A stretch of DNA of 64,000 nucleotides. Source: an uncultured Pseudomonadota bacterium. Its GTDB lineage: Bacteria > Myxococcota_A > UBA796 > SXON01. This document shows, one piece after another, positions 56,753 to 64,000 of this stretch (the first letter of the stretch is position 1; each line of letters opens with the position of its first letter). Below the pieces are notes generated by a model, which saw only the letters and a program-made list of their open reading frames with translations, did not search any database and had not been told where the DNA came from. The position numbers and the translations under genes are program-made. Where the stretch lies: NCBI GenBank assembly GCA_903875225.1, contig CAIQVJ010000103.1:62001-126000 (forward strand), read 5' to 3'.

Positions 56753-57750
56753 TGGTGGTGGGTGCGCGGCGTGTGCGTGTGCGCGTGGGCGTGGACCGCG
56801 CCCGGGGCGAGGCCCTCGTGGACATGATCGTCGTGGTGCCCGTCGTCGTGGCGATGCGGATGATCGTGGGTGAGGGCCGGGTGCTCGTGCACATGCGCGT
56901 GCGTCTCGGTGAGGTGGAGGTACACGCCGAGAGCCATCAGGCTGCCGCCGACGAGCGTGGCCACGCCCCCGAAGGGCTCGCCCAGGCTGAGCGCTACGAC
57001 AGCCCCGAGAAACGGGGCCACGGCAAACACCGAACCGGTGCGGGCAGACCCGAGGATGCGCTGCGCACGCAGGTAGAGGCGCAAGCTGCCACCGTACCCG
57101 AGCGCGCCGCACGCCAGGACGCCCAGCGCAGCCGGGAGCGTCGGGAGCGGCTCCCGGAGCGCGAGCGCGAGCACCACCGAGAGGGCCGCCCCGATCGCCC
57201 CCTTCCCCGCTACGACCTGGCCCGGGTCGAGCTCCGAGAGCGGTCGCGAGAGGGTGTTGTCCAGCGCCCAGCCGAGCGTCGCCCCGGCGACCAGCAGCGA
57301 GCCGACCACCGTGGTCTCCGCCTGGCCCGGTGCGAGGCTCACCACGGCGCCGCCGGTCGCGATGACCGCGACCGCCGCAACGACGCGAGGTCCGACCTGC
57401 TCTCGGTGCACGAGCGCGCCCAGCGCGACCGTGAACACCGCCTCGAGGTTCAGGAGCAACGAAGCGCTCGTGCCGCTGGTCACGCGCAACCCCAGGGCGA
57501 GCAGCACCGGCGCGACGAACGCACCGCACAGGGCCACGAGGGCGAGGCGCGGCAGGTGGATCCTGCGGACCGGGCTCTCCTGCGCAGTGCGACCGACCGC
57601 CAGCGCGAGCCCCGAGGCTCCCGCATACAACAACCCCGCGATGGTGAAGGGGCCAAGCCCCTCACCGAACCGCTGGATGAGCGGCGTGGTGATGCCGAAG
57701 CTCGCGGCGGCGGCGAGGGCCAGCAGGACACCGGTCGTGATGGGGTTCAT
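56713..57750 (-). CDS. EamA/DMT-family transporter with a His-rich C-terminal tail
   Basis: 345 residues from the ATG at 57750; a TTG three codons earlier is also open. Ten transmembrane helices in two EamA halves of the drug/metabolite transporter superfamily: the first half opens LLALAAAASFGITTPLIQRF and ends with LLLNLEAVFTVALGALVHRE; the second has ALDNTLSRPLS and VAPFLGAVVALSLGEP. After the last helix there is a ~55-residue tail with more than 25 His residues (for example HDHPHRHDDGHHDDHVHEG). That tail would bind Zn, Ni, Co or Cu. The transporter may export metal chelates or sense metal through the tail; substrate unknown. Confidence 0.9.
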   Translation of the reverse strand: MNPITTGVLLALAAAASFGITTPLIQRFGEGLGPFTIAGLLYAGASGLALAVGRTAQESPVRRIHLPRLALVALCGAFVAPVLLALGLRVTSGTSASLLLNLEAVFTVALGALVHREQVGPRVVAAVAVIATGGAVVSLAPGQAETTVVGSLLVAGATLGWALDNTLSRPLSELDPGQVVAGKGAIGAALSVVLALALREPLPTLPAALGVLACGALGYGGSLRLYLRAQRILGSARTGSVFAVAPFLGAVVALSLGEPFGGVATLVGGSLMALGVYLHLTETHAHVHEHPALTHDHPHRHDDGHHDDHVHEGLAPGAVHAHAHTHTPRTHHHAHGEDIHHQHHA

Positions 57751-57774
57751 GCAACCCAACGGTTAATCCACATC

Positions 57775-59121
57775 GTGGTCCTCCTGGCGCTACTCGCCTC
57801 GTCCCCTTTCGCCGAGGCTGCGGATCCGGCCCCGATCGCTCCGCCCTCCGCGCCCGTGCCGGAGGGCGCGCCGTCCACCCTCGCGGTCGGCCCACCCCAC
57901 TGGACGCCCCTCCGCATCGCGCTGGACTGCCAGACCGAGGAGCGCGTCGACGGGTGCACCTACGTGCGTGGCATGCTCGACGCGCTCAAGGTGGTCGCCG
58001 TCGTGCCGCTCAGCGGAGCCCAGGCCGTGCTGCACCTCAACGCCACGGCGGAGGGGAACACCGACTTCGTGCAGATGCGGGTGGTGAGCGACCCGGGTTC
58101 CGGCATCTCGGGTGTGCCCGCGAGCTTCGAGCAGGAGGTGGAGGTCGACTACCGTCTCCCGGTGGACGACCAGCGCGCTCGGCTCGACCCGGCGCTGAAC
58201 CGGGTGCTCGCGCCCTACTTGAGCGTCGCCGTGCCGGGCTCGGTGGCGGTGTCCCTGACGGCTCCTGAGGGCAGCACCACGACGCCGAAGACCTCGCCCT
58301 GGGGATTTTCGGTCTGGGCCGGTGGCTACGGGGACTGGTCCCAGGACTACCGGGACGTCTCGCTCTGGACGGGCTTTGCGCTCTACCGCAAGACGAACCA
58401 CGACGAGCAGGAAGCGTGGGTGAACTACCAGCGGGACATCGAGCTGCAGCCCTCGCTGGTGCTCGGGTCCGACGAGGTCGCCCTCTCCTCGGACTCCACG
58501 TCGTTGGAGGGGGGCTCGACGTGCAGCTGGAACCTCTCGGACCACTGGTCCGTGGGGGGAAACCTCGGGGGCGGCCACGACGACCCCGAGGGCCAGTACC
58601 TGGGCACGGGGCGGGTCCGGGCGGGTGTCGAGTACAACCTGTTCCCGTCCAACGACCCGCGCGGCAACGCGCTCTCCCTGGCGTGGCTCCTCGGCGCCCA
58701 GGCCGACTGGTACAACGCGACCAACACGCTGGGGCAGGACAGCGCGGTGTTCCCGACGCAGGCGCTCGTGGGGTCGGGTTCGGTGCGCGTGGACACGGTC
58801 TCGCTCACGCTCGAGCTCACCGCCCGCTCCCAACTCTACCCCTTCTTTCAGCGCTATCTCTTCAGCGGCTCCCTCGACACCGATCTCACGCTGGGCGACC
58901 ACGTCGACTTCTCCATCACCGTCGACGCCACGGAGCAGGCCATCCCGGGTCCGGCGGACATCGACACCTCCAGCTACGAGGCGGTCACCCGCGCCTCGTA
59001 CGCCCAGCCCCTGGAGATCCAGGGGTACTTCAACCTGAAGTTCCACTGGGACAACAGCAACAGCGCCCGCAACAACCGGTTCACCAGCGTCGAGAACATC
59101 GACGTCAAGGCCGGGCTGTAG
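57775..59121 (+). CDS. Outer-membrane beta-barrel protein (DUF481-like)
   Basis: 448 residues from a GTG at 57775, chosen because it begins a clean signal peptide (VVLLALLASSPFAEA). A Pro-rich segment and a ~150-residue periplasmic-type domain come first (LRIALDCQTEERVDGCTY with one Cys pair). From about residue 180 to the end, alternating residues and aromatic girdles suggest a beta-barrel (WGFSVWAGGYGDWSQDYRD, SWNLSDHWSVGGNLGGGHDD, GNALSLAWLLGAQADWYNAT, ending YFNLKFHWDNSNSARNNRF), similar to DUF481 outer-membrane proteins. Divergent from the EamA transporter across 24 bp and convergent with gltX. Confidence 0.75.
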   Translation: MVLLALLASSPFAEAADPAPIAPPSAPVPEGAPSTLAVGPPHWTPLRIALDCQTEERVDGCTYVRGMLDALKVVAVVPLSGAQAVLHLNATAEGNTDFVQMRVVSDPGSGISGVPASFEQEVEVDYRLPVDDQRARLDPALNRVLAPYLSVAVPGSVAVSLTAPEGSTTTPKTSPWGFSVWAGGYGDWSQDYRDVSLWTGFALYRKTNHDEQEAWVNYQRDIELQPSLVLGSDEVALSSDSTSLEGGSTCSWNLSDHWSVGGNLGGGHDDPEGQYLGTGRVRAGVEYNLFPSNDPRGNALSLAWLLGAQADWYNATNTLGQDSAVFPTQALVGSGSVRVDTVSLTLELTARSQLYPFFQRYLFSGSLDTDLTLGDHVDFSITVDATEQAIPGPADIDTSSYEAVTRASYAQPLEIQGYFNLKFHWDNSNSARNNRFTSVENIDVKAGL

Positions 59122-59145
59122 CGGAAACCGAACGGACCGCCCCGC

Positions 59146-60579
59146 TCATGGGACCAGGCTGACAGCAGCTCCCAACCTCGCCAGCGCGACCTCCCTCCCG
59201 AGCACGTGGAGCGTCTGGTAGAGCCCCGGCCCCACCTTCTGCCCGCAGAGCGCGACGCGCACGGGCTGCGCGACCTTGCCGAGCTTCACGCCGCGCGCCT
59301 CGCACCACCCGTGCACCGCGGTCTCGAGGGCGGCCTCGCTCCAGTCCGCCTGCAGGCTCAGCAGGTCGACCACCCCGGTCAGGATCTCGCGGGCCGCCGG
59401 TAGCGTCGCCGCCATGACCGCCACGTCCTTCGGATAGTCGTCGCCGAAGAAGACCCGGGCGGCTTCGGCAAGCTCCACCAGCGTGCGGGTGCGCTCGCGC
59501 AGGCAGGCGATCAGCGCCGCTTCGCGGGGATGCTCGGCCCAGCCGCGCGCGGCGAAGAACCCCCGGGCCCGGGCCGCCATCGTGTCAGCGGGCAGCGATC
59601 GCATCCACTGGCTGTTCACCCAGACGAGCTTCTCCATGTCCCACTTCGACGGGCTGGAGCCGATCCCCTGCGTGGTGAACAGCGACGTGAGCTCCTCCAC
59701 GCTGAACAGCTCCTGGTCGCCGCACGACCAGCCCAGGCGCGCGAGGTAGCTCATCATCGCCTCCGGGTGGATGCCCAGCTCACGGTAGGCGCCAACAGAG
59801 GTCTCTCCGTTGCGCTTGGACATCTTGCTGCCGTCCAGCGCGAGGATGAGCGGCATGTGCCCGAAGCGCGGCGGAGTGGCGCCCATCGCTGCGTAGATCA
59901 GGAGCTGCTTCGGGGTGTTGATCAGGTGCTCGTCGCCGCGCAGCACGTGGGTGATGCCCATGTCCACGTCGTCGCAGGTGACCACGAAGTTGTACATCGG
60001 CATGCCGACCTGGTCGGCAGAGCCGGCGCGCGCGATCACGAAGTCTTCGATGTCGCCGTTGGAGAACCGGACGTTCCCCTTCACGAGATCCTCCACGACG
60101 GTGTCCCCGTCGGGCACCCGCAGCCGGATCACGTGAGGCCCGGCATCCGGCCCCAGGTCGCGGTCCCGGCAGCGCCCGTCGTACCCGCGTCGCCCCGACT
60201 TCTGCGCCTCCTGGTCGGCGCGCAGCGCAGTCAGCCGCTCCTCGGTGCACGTGCACCGATAGGCCTGGCCGCTGGCCAGAAGCCGCTGGATGACCTCGTT
60301 GTACCTTTCGAGGCGCTCGGTCTGTCGATAGGGCGCGTGCGGCCCCCCCACGTCCGGGCCCTCGTCCCAGTCGAGACCCAGCCAGCGTAGCTCGTGCAGG
60401 ATGGCGTCCTCGAACACCCGCTTGGATCGGTCCAGGTCGGTGTCCTCGATGCGCACGACGAACTGGCCCCCGCTGTGGCGCGCGAGCAGCCAGTTGAAGA
60501 GCGCGGTGCGAGCGCCACCGATGTGCAGGTTTCCTGTGGGGCTCGGCGCAAAGCGCAGTCGAAAGGGTGTGGACGACAT
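59146..60579 (-). CDS. gltX: Glutamyl-tRNA synthetase
   Basis: 477 residues from the ATG at 60579; upstream in-frame sequence is not protein-like. Class I signatures: FAPSPTGNLHIGGARTALFN (HIGH-type) and GSKMSKRNGE (KMSKS-type). RIEDTDLDRS is the Glu-binding segment; YRCTCTEERL suggests the zinc-site region of bacterial GluRS. Charges tRNA-Glu, possibly including the tRNA-Glu in this window. Stop is 24 bp from the convergent beta-barrel gene. Confidence 0.96.
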   Translation of the reverse strand: MSSTPFRLRFAPSPTGNLHIGGARTALFNWLLARHSGGQFVVRIEDTDLDRSKRVFEDAILHELRWLGLDWDEGPDVGGPHAPYRQTERLERYNEVIQRLLASGQAYRCTCTEERLTALRADQEAQKSGRRGYDGRCRDRDLGPDAGPHVIRLRVPDGDTVVEDLVKGNVRFSNGDIEDFVIARAGSADQVGMPMYNFVVTCDDVDMGITHVLRGDEHLINTPKQLLIYAAMGATPPRFGHMPLILALDGSKMSKRNGETSVGAYRELGIHPEAMMSYLARLGWSCGDQELFSVEELTSLFTTQGIGSSPSKWDMEKLVWVNSQWMRSLPADTMAARARGFFAARGWAEHPREAALIACLRERTRTLVELAEAARVFFGDDYPKDVAVMAATLPAAREILTGVVDLLSLQADWSEAALETAVHGWCEARGVKLGKVAQPVRVALCGQKVGPGLYQTLHVLGREVALARLGAAVSLVP

Positions 60580-60599
60580 GTGGGCTCCGGGCTGCGCGG

Positions 60600-62855
60600 C
60601 TAACGCGCGGGCGGGGCTTTCACCCGCACCCCCACAGCTTTCGCCGCGGCAGAGTCCTTCATCGGCAAGGCCGCGCGCCCACTCCCCTCGAACGCCGAGA
60701 CCGCGTTGCACACCGCAGCCGCCGTCGCAGCAAACGCGGCGTCTGCCGAGTCCACCGCCGGGCCGCCCACCACCACCTGCCCGACGATGCGCGGGCTGAC
60801 CTTGCTCTTGAGCAACCCGAGCATCCGAAACCTCGTCTCCGGCATCGAGCCGGCGGGGCCGGTCACGGTCGCGACCTCCTCCGACAGCGCCGCGCCCAGC
60901 CCCATGTGCGCGGCGCCCTCGGCCACCCGCCGCACATCGAGCAGGTCCTGGTCCTCGCCACAGGGCACGGCCACGTGCACCTCGGTCACCTGCCCCTCCG
61001 CGCCGAGCCGCACGACCACTGCCGCCGTCCCTGGCGGCGCCGGGTCTGCCGCCCCGGTGATCGTGACGCCGACGTGCCCTGCGAGCGGTCCAGCCAGCGC
61101 CGCGAGGCTCCGCCCTGTCCGCGCTGCCGCAGCCTCGACCGGCCCCCACGCATCCTCACCTGTCCGATCGGGGTCGCCCCAGGAGACGGTGAAGACCTCG
61201 GGGCCGAGCCCCGACTCGCGCGAGAGGATGCGCACCAGCGCAGCATCGCGGCCCTGCCCGAGCTCGGGCACGTTGCAGTACACCTCCACCTCCGAGGGCG
61301 AGACCACCTCGGCCACCACGCGCACCGTTCCAAACCCCGTGCCACCGCACGCCAGCGCGCACCCCCGATCTCCCGCGTCCTCCCAGGCCAGCAGGAGCGT
61401 GTCCAGCAGCCCCTTCGCGGCCGGACCGGCCGCTGCACGCCGTACGCCGAACGCATCCTTGTGCGTGGCGCGCGCGAACCCGTCCACCGCGCGCTCCGTC
61501 GCCAGCGTCGCCAGGCCCACCCCCTCGCCACGTACCCCCGGGCCCCCGGGGGCTTCGAACCCCGGCGGTACGGCATAGGCCTGCCCGCACGTCCAACCGG
61601 ACCGGACCCCGCTGGCACCGGAAATGGCGGTCACCACACCGGCGGTCGTGCCGCTCACCGTCGCCGCGGCCTCTCCCCCGTTCCGTCGGGGATGGATACG
61701 CATCCCCTCCTCGAGATCGAGCGAAAGGCGCACCGGACGCCCGGTCCGCAATGCGACCCGGGCCGCCGTGATCGCCGGGACCGTGCTCGTCTTCCCGCCG
61801 TAGCTCCCGCCCGATGGCAGCACCCGGGACCGGACCCGGGCCCCCTGCCCCTCCACCGCGACGCGGACCGCCGCAAGCTCGGCCGCCGGCCGCTGCGACG
61901 CCGTGTAGAGCGTGATCGTCGGGGCAGACCCGGAGAGGTCCGGCACCACCAGCACGGCCTCCGGCTCGAGGTACACCGGATCGGTGGTCGCCATCCGCAC
62001 GACCGCCTCCACGTGCACTCCCGGGCCGGGCACCGCGGGCGCGGACACAGGCGCGGCCGCCGGAACCGGCGGGGCCTCCGCCGGGGTGAACCGGACATCC
62101 AGCTCCTTCACCCTCCGCCTCGCCGCCCCCTGCGTCGCGCCCCACACCACCGCGATCGGCTCACCCGCGCCCTGAACGCTCGACCGCAGGAGCATCGAAT
62201 CCTCCGGCAGGTCCATCTCGACCGTCCCGAGCGGTCCCGGCGCCCACGCGAGCACCGCATGGAGCATGTCCGGGCGCACCAGATCGTCCACGAACGGGCG
62301 GTCGCCGAGGACCTGCTCGCGGGCCTCGGGGCGGCTGGTCTCGGGGATCGTGATCTCGCCACGGAGCCCACGGGCGGCGAGCCGGATGCTGTCCAGGATG
62401 CCCGTGTAGCCCGTGCAGCGACACAGGTGCGGGGCGAGCGCGCGGTGCAGCTCCTCCTCGGTGGGGTCGAGGGTCTGCGAGGGGCCGGGCGAGAGGAGCG
62501 CGGAGGCGGACAGCACGATGCCGGGCGTGCAGTAGCCACACTGGGTGCCACCCTCGTGGGTGAACGCGAGCGCGAGGGCCTCCCGGACGGCGGGGTCGAC
62601 GGCCTCGAGTGTCGTCACCGACTTGCCCACGAGGCTCTTGATCGGGAGCGTGCAGGTGAGCCGCGGCTTGCCGTCGACGAGCGCGGTGCAACACCCGCAG
62701 AGGCCCTGGGGGGAGCATCCAGCCTTCATCGTCAACACGCCGAGCGAATCGCGCAGCACATCCAGCACAGACGTCTTCGGATCGGCCGCGATCGTGACCT
62801 CCTCCCCGTTGAGCGTGAACGTGAACTCGGGGGTGGCGATGGGCTCGTCAGACAA
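60600..62855 (-). CDS. Xanthine-dehydrogenase-like [2Fe-2S]-molybdopterin fusion, shortened
   Basis: 751 residues from the TTG at 62855, six bases after AGGAG; a GTG at 62870 would add five residues. Residues ~1-160 are the two [2Fe-2S] domains: GCSPQGLCGCC with a distal CTLP, and QCGYCTPGI with HLCRCTGY. The rest is a compact molybdopterin-binding part of the XdhB/AOX type: LGDRPFVDDLVRPDMLHAVL (hammerhead start), EPEAVLVV, ASQRPAAELAAV, SGGSYGGK, and GQGRDAALVRI. The FAD domain is absent and the molybdopterin part is ~170 residues shorter than usual. In the position of the catalytic GVGE motif the sequence reads VVGGPAVDSADAAF, so a catalytic Glu may be missing. Substrate unknown; a selenium-free relative of hydroxylases. 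Confidence 0.8.
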   Translation of the reverse strand: MSDEPIATPEFTFTLNGEEVTIAADPKTSVLDVLRDSLGVLTMKAGCSPQGLCGCCTALVDGKPRLTCTLPIKSLVGKSVTTLEAVDPAVREALALAFTHEGGTQCGYCTPGIVLSASALLSPGPSQTLDPTEEELHRALAPHLCRCTGYTGILDSIRLAARGLRGEITIPETSRPEAREQVLGDRPFVDDLVRPDMLHAVLAWAPGPLGTVEMDLPEDSMLLRSSVQGAGEPIAVVWGATQGAARRRVKELDVRFTPAEAPPVPAAAPVSAPAVPGPGVHVEAVVRMATTDPVYLEPEAVLVVPDLSGSAPTITLYTASQRPAAELAAVRVAVEGQGARVRSRVLPSGGSYGGKTSTVPAITAARVALRTGRPVRLSLDLEEGMRIHPRRNGGEAAATVSGTTAGVVTAISGASGVRSGWTCGQAYAVPPGFEAPGGPGVRGEGVGLATLATERAVDGFARATHKDAFGVRRAAAGPAAKGLLDTLLLAWEDAGDRGCALACGGTGFGTVRVVAEVVSPSEVEVYCNVPELGQGRDAALVRILSRESGLGPEVFTVSWGDPDRTGEDAWGPVEAAAARTGRSLAALAGPLAGHVGVTITGAADPAPPGTAAVVVRLGAEGQVTEVHVAVPCGEDQDLLDVRRVAEGAAHMGLGAALSEEVATVTGPAGSMPETRFRMLGLLKSKVSPRIVGQVVVGGPAVDSADAAFAATAAAVCNAVSAFEGSGRAALPMKDSAAAKAVGVRVKAPPAR

Positions 62856-62941
62856 GGGACTCTCCTGCACCCGAGACTATCAAGCCCGCCGGGGTGTCAG
62901 GCCGGCATCCACCGTCCCAGCCCCCCGCGATACGCTCCCGC

Positions 62942-64000
62942 ATGTTCGCCCCCCTTGCCCTCCTCGGCGCCCTCGCCACGGCACCCGCCCTGGCTGGCTC
63001 AAACGCCTCGGGCGCCCCCGCGGTCACGCTGATCCCGCCTGACGTCGCGCAGGACATCTGGCAGGTGGAGCTCCTGCGCCTGCCTCCGGATGCGCTGTCC
63101 TTGTGGGTGGTGGACCCCTCGCCGTATGTGCGGGCGCGAGCCGCCGAGGCGCTCGGCCGCCTGCGTGTGGCAACCGCGATCCCGCAGCTCGCCGTCCTCG
63201 CGTCCGACCCGGACGTCGGCGTGCGCACCGCTGCAGCATTCGCGCTGGGGCAGACCCCCGGCGCCGACGCCGCGATCGTCAAGCGGTGGAACACCGAGAC
63301 GACCCCGTCGATCCGGCGACTGCTCGCCGTCGCGCTCGGCAAGCAGGGAGGACCCCCGACCGTGGAGCTGCTCCTCAACGCGCTCGACGAGCCGGGCGTG
63401 GCACCCGGCGCCGCCGAGGGCCTCGGGAGGCTCGGCTCCCGGAAGATCGAGGGCGCCGCCCAGGAACGGGTACTCCGAAGCTTGACGCTGCACATCTCTC
63501 CGCTGCCGGTCGGAGACACGCGGGCGTACGCCGCCTGGGCCATCTCGCGGACGCCATGGACGACAGGCGATGCGGCGACGGTCGCGCGGATGGCCACGAT
63601 CCTTCGGAAGGACCCCGATCCGCACGTCCGCGCCTGGGTCTTGAAGGCCTGGGCCGGGCTCTCCACGCCCGAGGATCGCTCGCCCGTGCTGGCCGGCGCC
63701 GCGACCGACTCCGCGCCGGGGGTGAGGACCGCTGCAGCGCGCGCGATCGGGAAGCAGGGCATGGCGGGCGCGGACGTGGTCCTCGGCACCCTGCTCGGCG
63801 ACACCGATCCGGGGGTTCGGCTGGAGGCCATCGCGGCCGTCGGCACCTGCCCCGGCGTGAGCGCCGCCGGCCTCCTGACGCCGATCTTCGCCGGCACGAA
63901 CGGCCGTGAAGCCGCGGCCGCGCTCAAGGCGCTCGTCGCCAAGAACGACCTGCCGAAGCCGGTCAAGGAGTACCTCTCTCCCGCGATCTACATGCCCGTC
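62942..64000 (+). CDS. Secreted HEAT-repeat protein, 3' partial
   Basis: 353 codons from the ATG at 62942 with no stop before the window end. A signal peptide (MFAPLALLGALATAPALA) is followed by tandem HEAT-like helical repeats with the typical PDVGVRTAAAFALGQ, PHVRAWVLKAWAGL, PGVRTAAARAIGKQG and PGVRLEAIAAVG spacing of ~30 residues. HEAT arrays make protein-protein contacts. Secreted HEAT-repeat proteins of deltaproteobacteria often carry another domain at the C-terminus, which would lie past the window. It is divergent from the xanthine-dehydrogenase-like gene across 86 bp. Confidence 0.85.
   Translation, partial: MFAPLALLGALATAPALAGSNASGAPAVTLIPPDVAQDIWQVELLRLPPDALSLWVVDPSPYVRARAAEALGRLRVATAIPQLAVLASDPDVGVRTAAAFALGQTPGADAAIVKRWNTETTPSIRRLLAVALGKQGGPPTVELLLNALDEPGVAPGAAEGLGRLGSRKIEGAAQERVLRSLTLHISPLPVGDTRAYAAWAISRTPWTTGDAATVARMATILRKDPDPHVRAWVLKAWAGLSTPEDRSPVLAGAATDSAPGVRTAAARAIGKQGMAGADVVLGTLLGDTDPGVRLEAIAAVGTCPGVSAAGLLTPIFAGTNGREAAAALKALVAKNDLPKPVKEYLSPAIYMPV

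Overview
The window looks like a chromosomal segment of a high-GC, Gram-negative, didermic bacterium. I infer a member of Myxococcota or a related former deltaproteobacterial lineage, from four traits: very high GC with GC-rich third codon positions, many lipoproteins whose lipobox is followed by Asp/Ser/Thr/Gly-only linkers, unusual domain fusions, and a complete 14-subunit complex I. There is no phage, no transposase, no CRISPR array and no rRNA. One tRNA gene, tRNA-Glu(CTC), lies at 47910-47985. No gene-free gap exceeds 300 bp.

Layout. 1-9078 is central metabolism and salvage: a mutarotase-like protein cut by the window edge, an OmpA-domain protein, an ALDH7/antiquitin-type dehydrogenase, a glucose-6-phosphate dehydrogenase carrying a C-terminal cyclic-nucleotide-binding domain, a purine nucleoside phosphorylase/cytidine deaminase pair, and a secreted S46 dipeptidyl-peptidase. 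9118-16608 is a tightly packed five-gene lipoprotein operon on the minus strand (Ig-like, VWA with a nested lamin-tail domain, Cys-rich and choice-of-anchor-J proteins), apparently a surface module of unknown function. 16745-30678 is the nuoA-N operon in canonical order with overlapping starts and stops.

30778-40594 holds an archaeal-type RNase HII, a three-lipoprotein operon with a peptidylglycine-monooxygenase-like copper protein and a CX4CH cytochrome-like protein, RNase HI, a glycosyltransferase-radical SAM fusion, prs, a JAMM-DinG helicase fusion, a linker-rich lipoprotein and a small membrane protein. 40671-47803 is a signalling and cell-wall block: a MASE1-PAS-hybrid histidine kinase translationally coupled to a REC-EAL protein, a class-C beta-lactamase-like hydrolase and a GH25 lysozyme lipoprotein.

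47910-59121 is the most accessory-looking part: tRNA-Glu with a strong terminator, a PIN/ribbon-helix-helix toxin-antitoxin pair with an apparently leaderless promoter, a class 3 lipase, a membrane protein, a possible truncated lipoprotein, a beta-helix lipoprotein with ten 54-residue repeats coupled to a helical protein, a GFA/DUF6151 protein, and an AAA/DUF4143 ATPase preceded by a 35-bp inverted repeat and flanked by a direct repeat derived from the 3' end of a neighbouring His-tailed EamA transporter gene. A beta-barrel protein follows. 59146-64000 contains gltX, a shortened xanthine-dehydrogenase-like fusion and a secreted HEAT-repeat protein running off the window.

All functions are read from motifs by eye; no database search was run.
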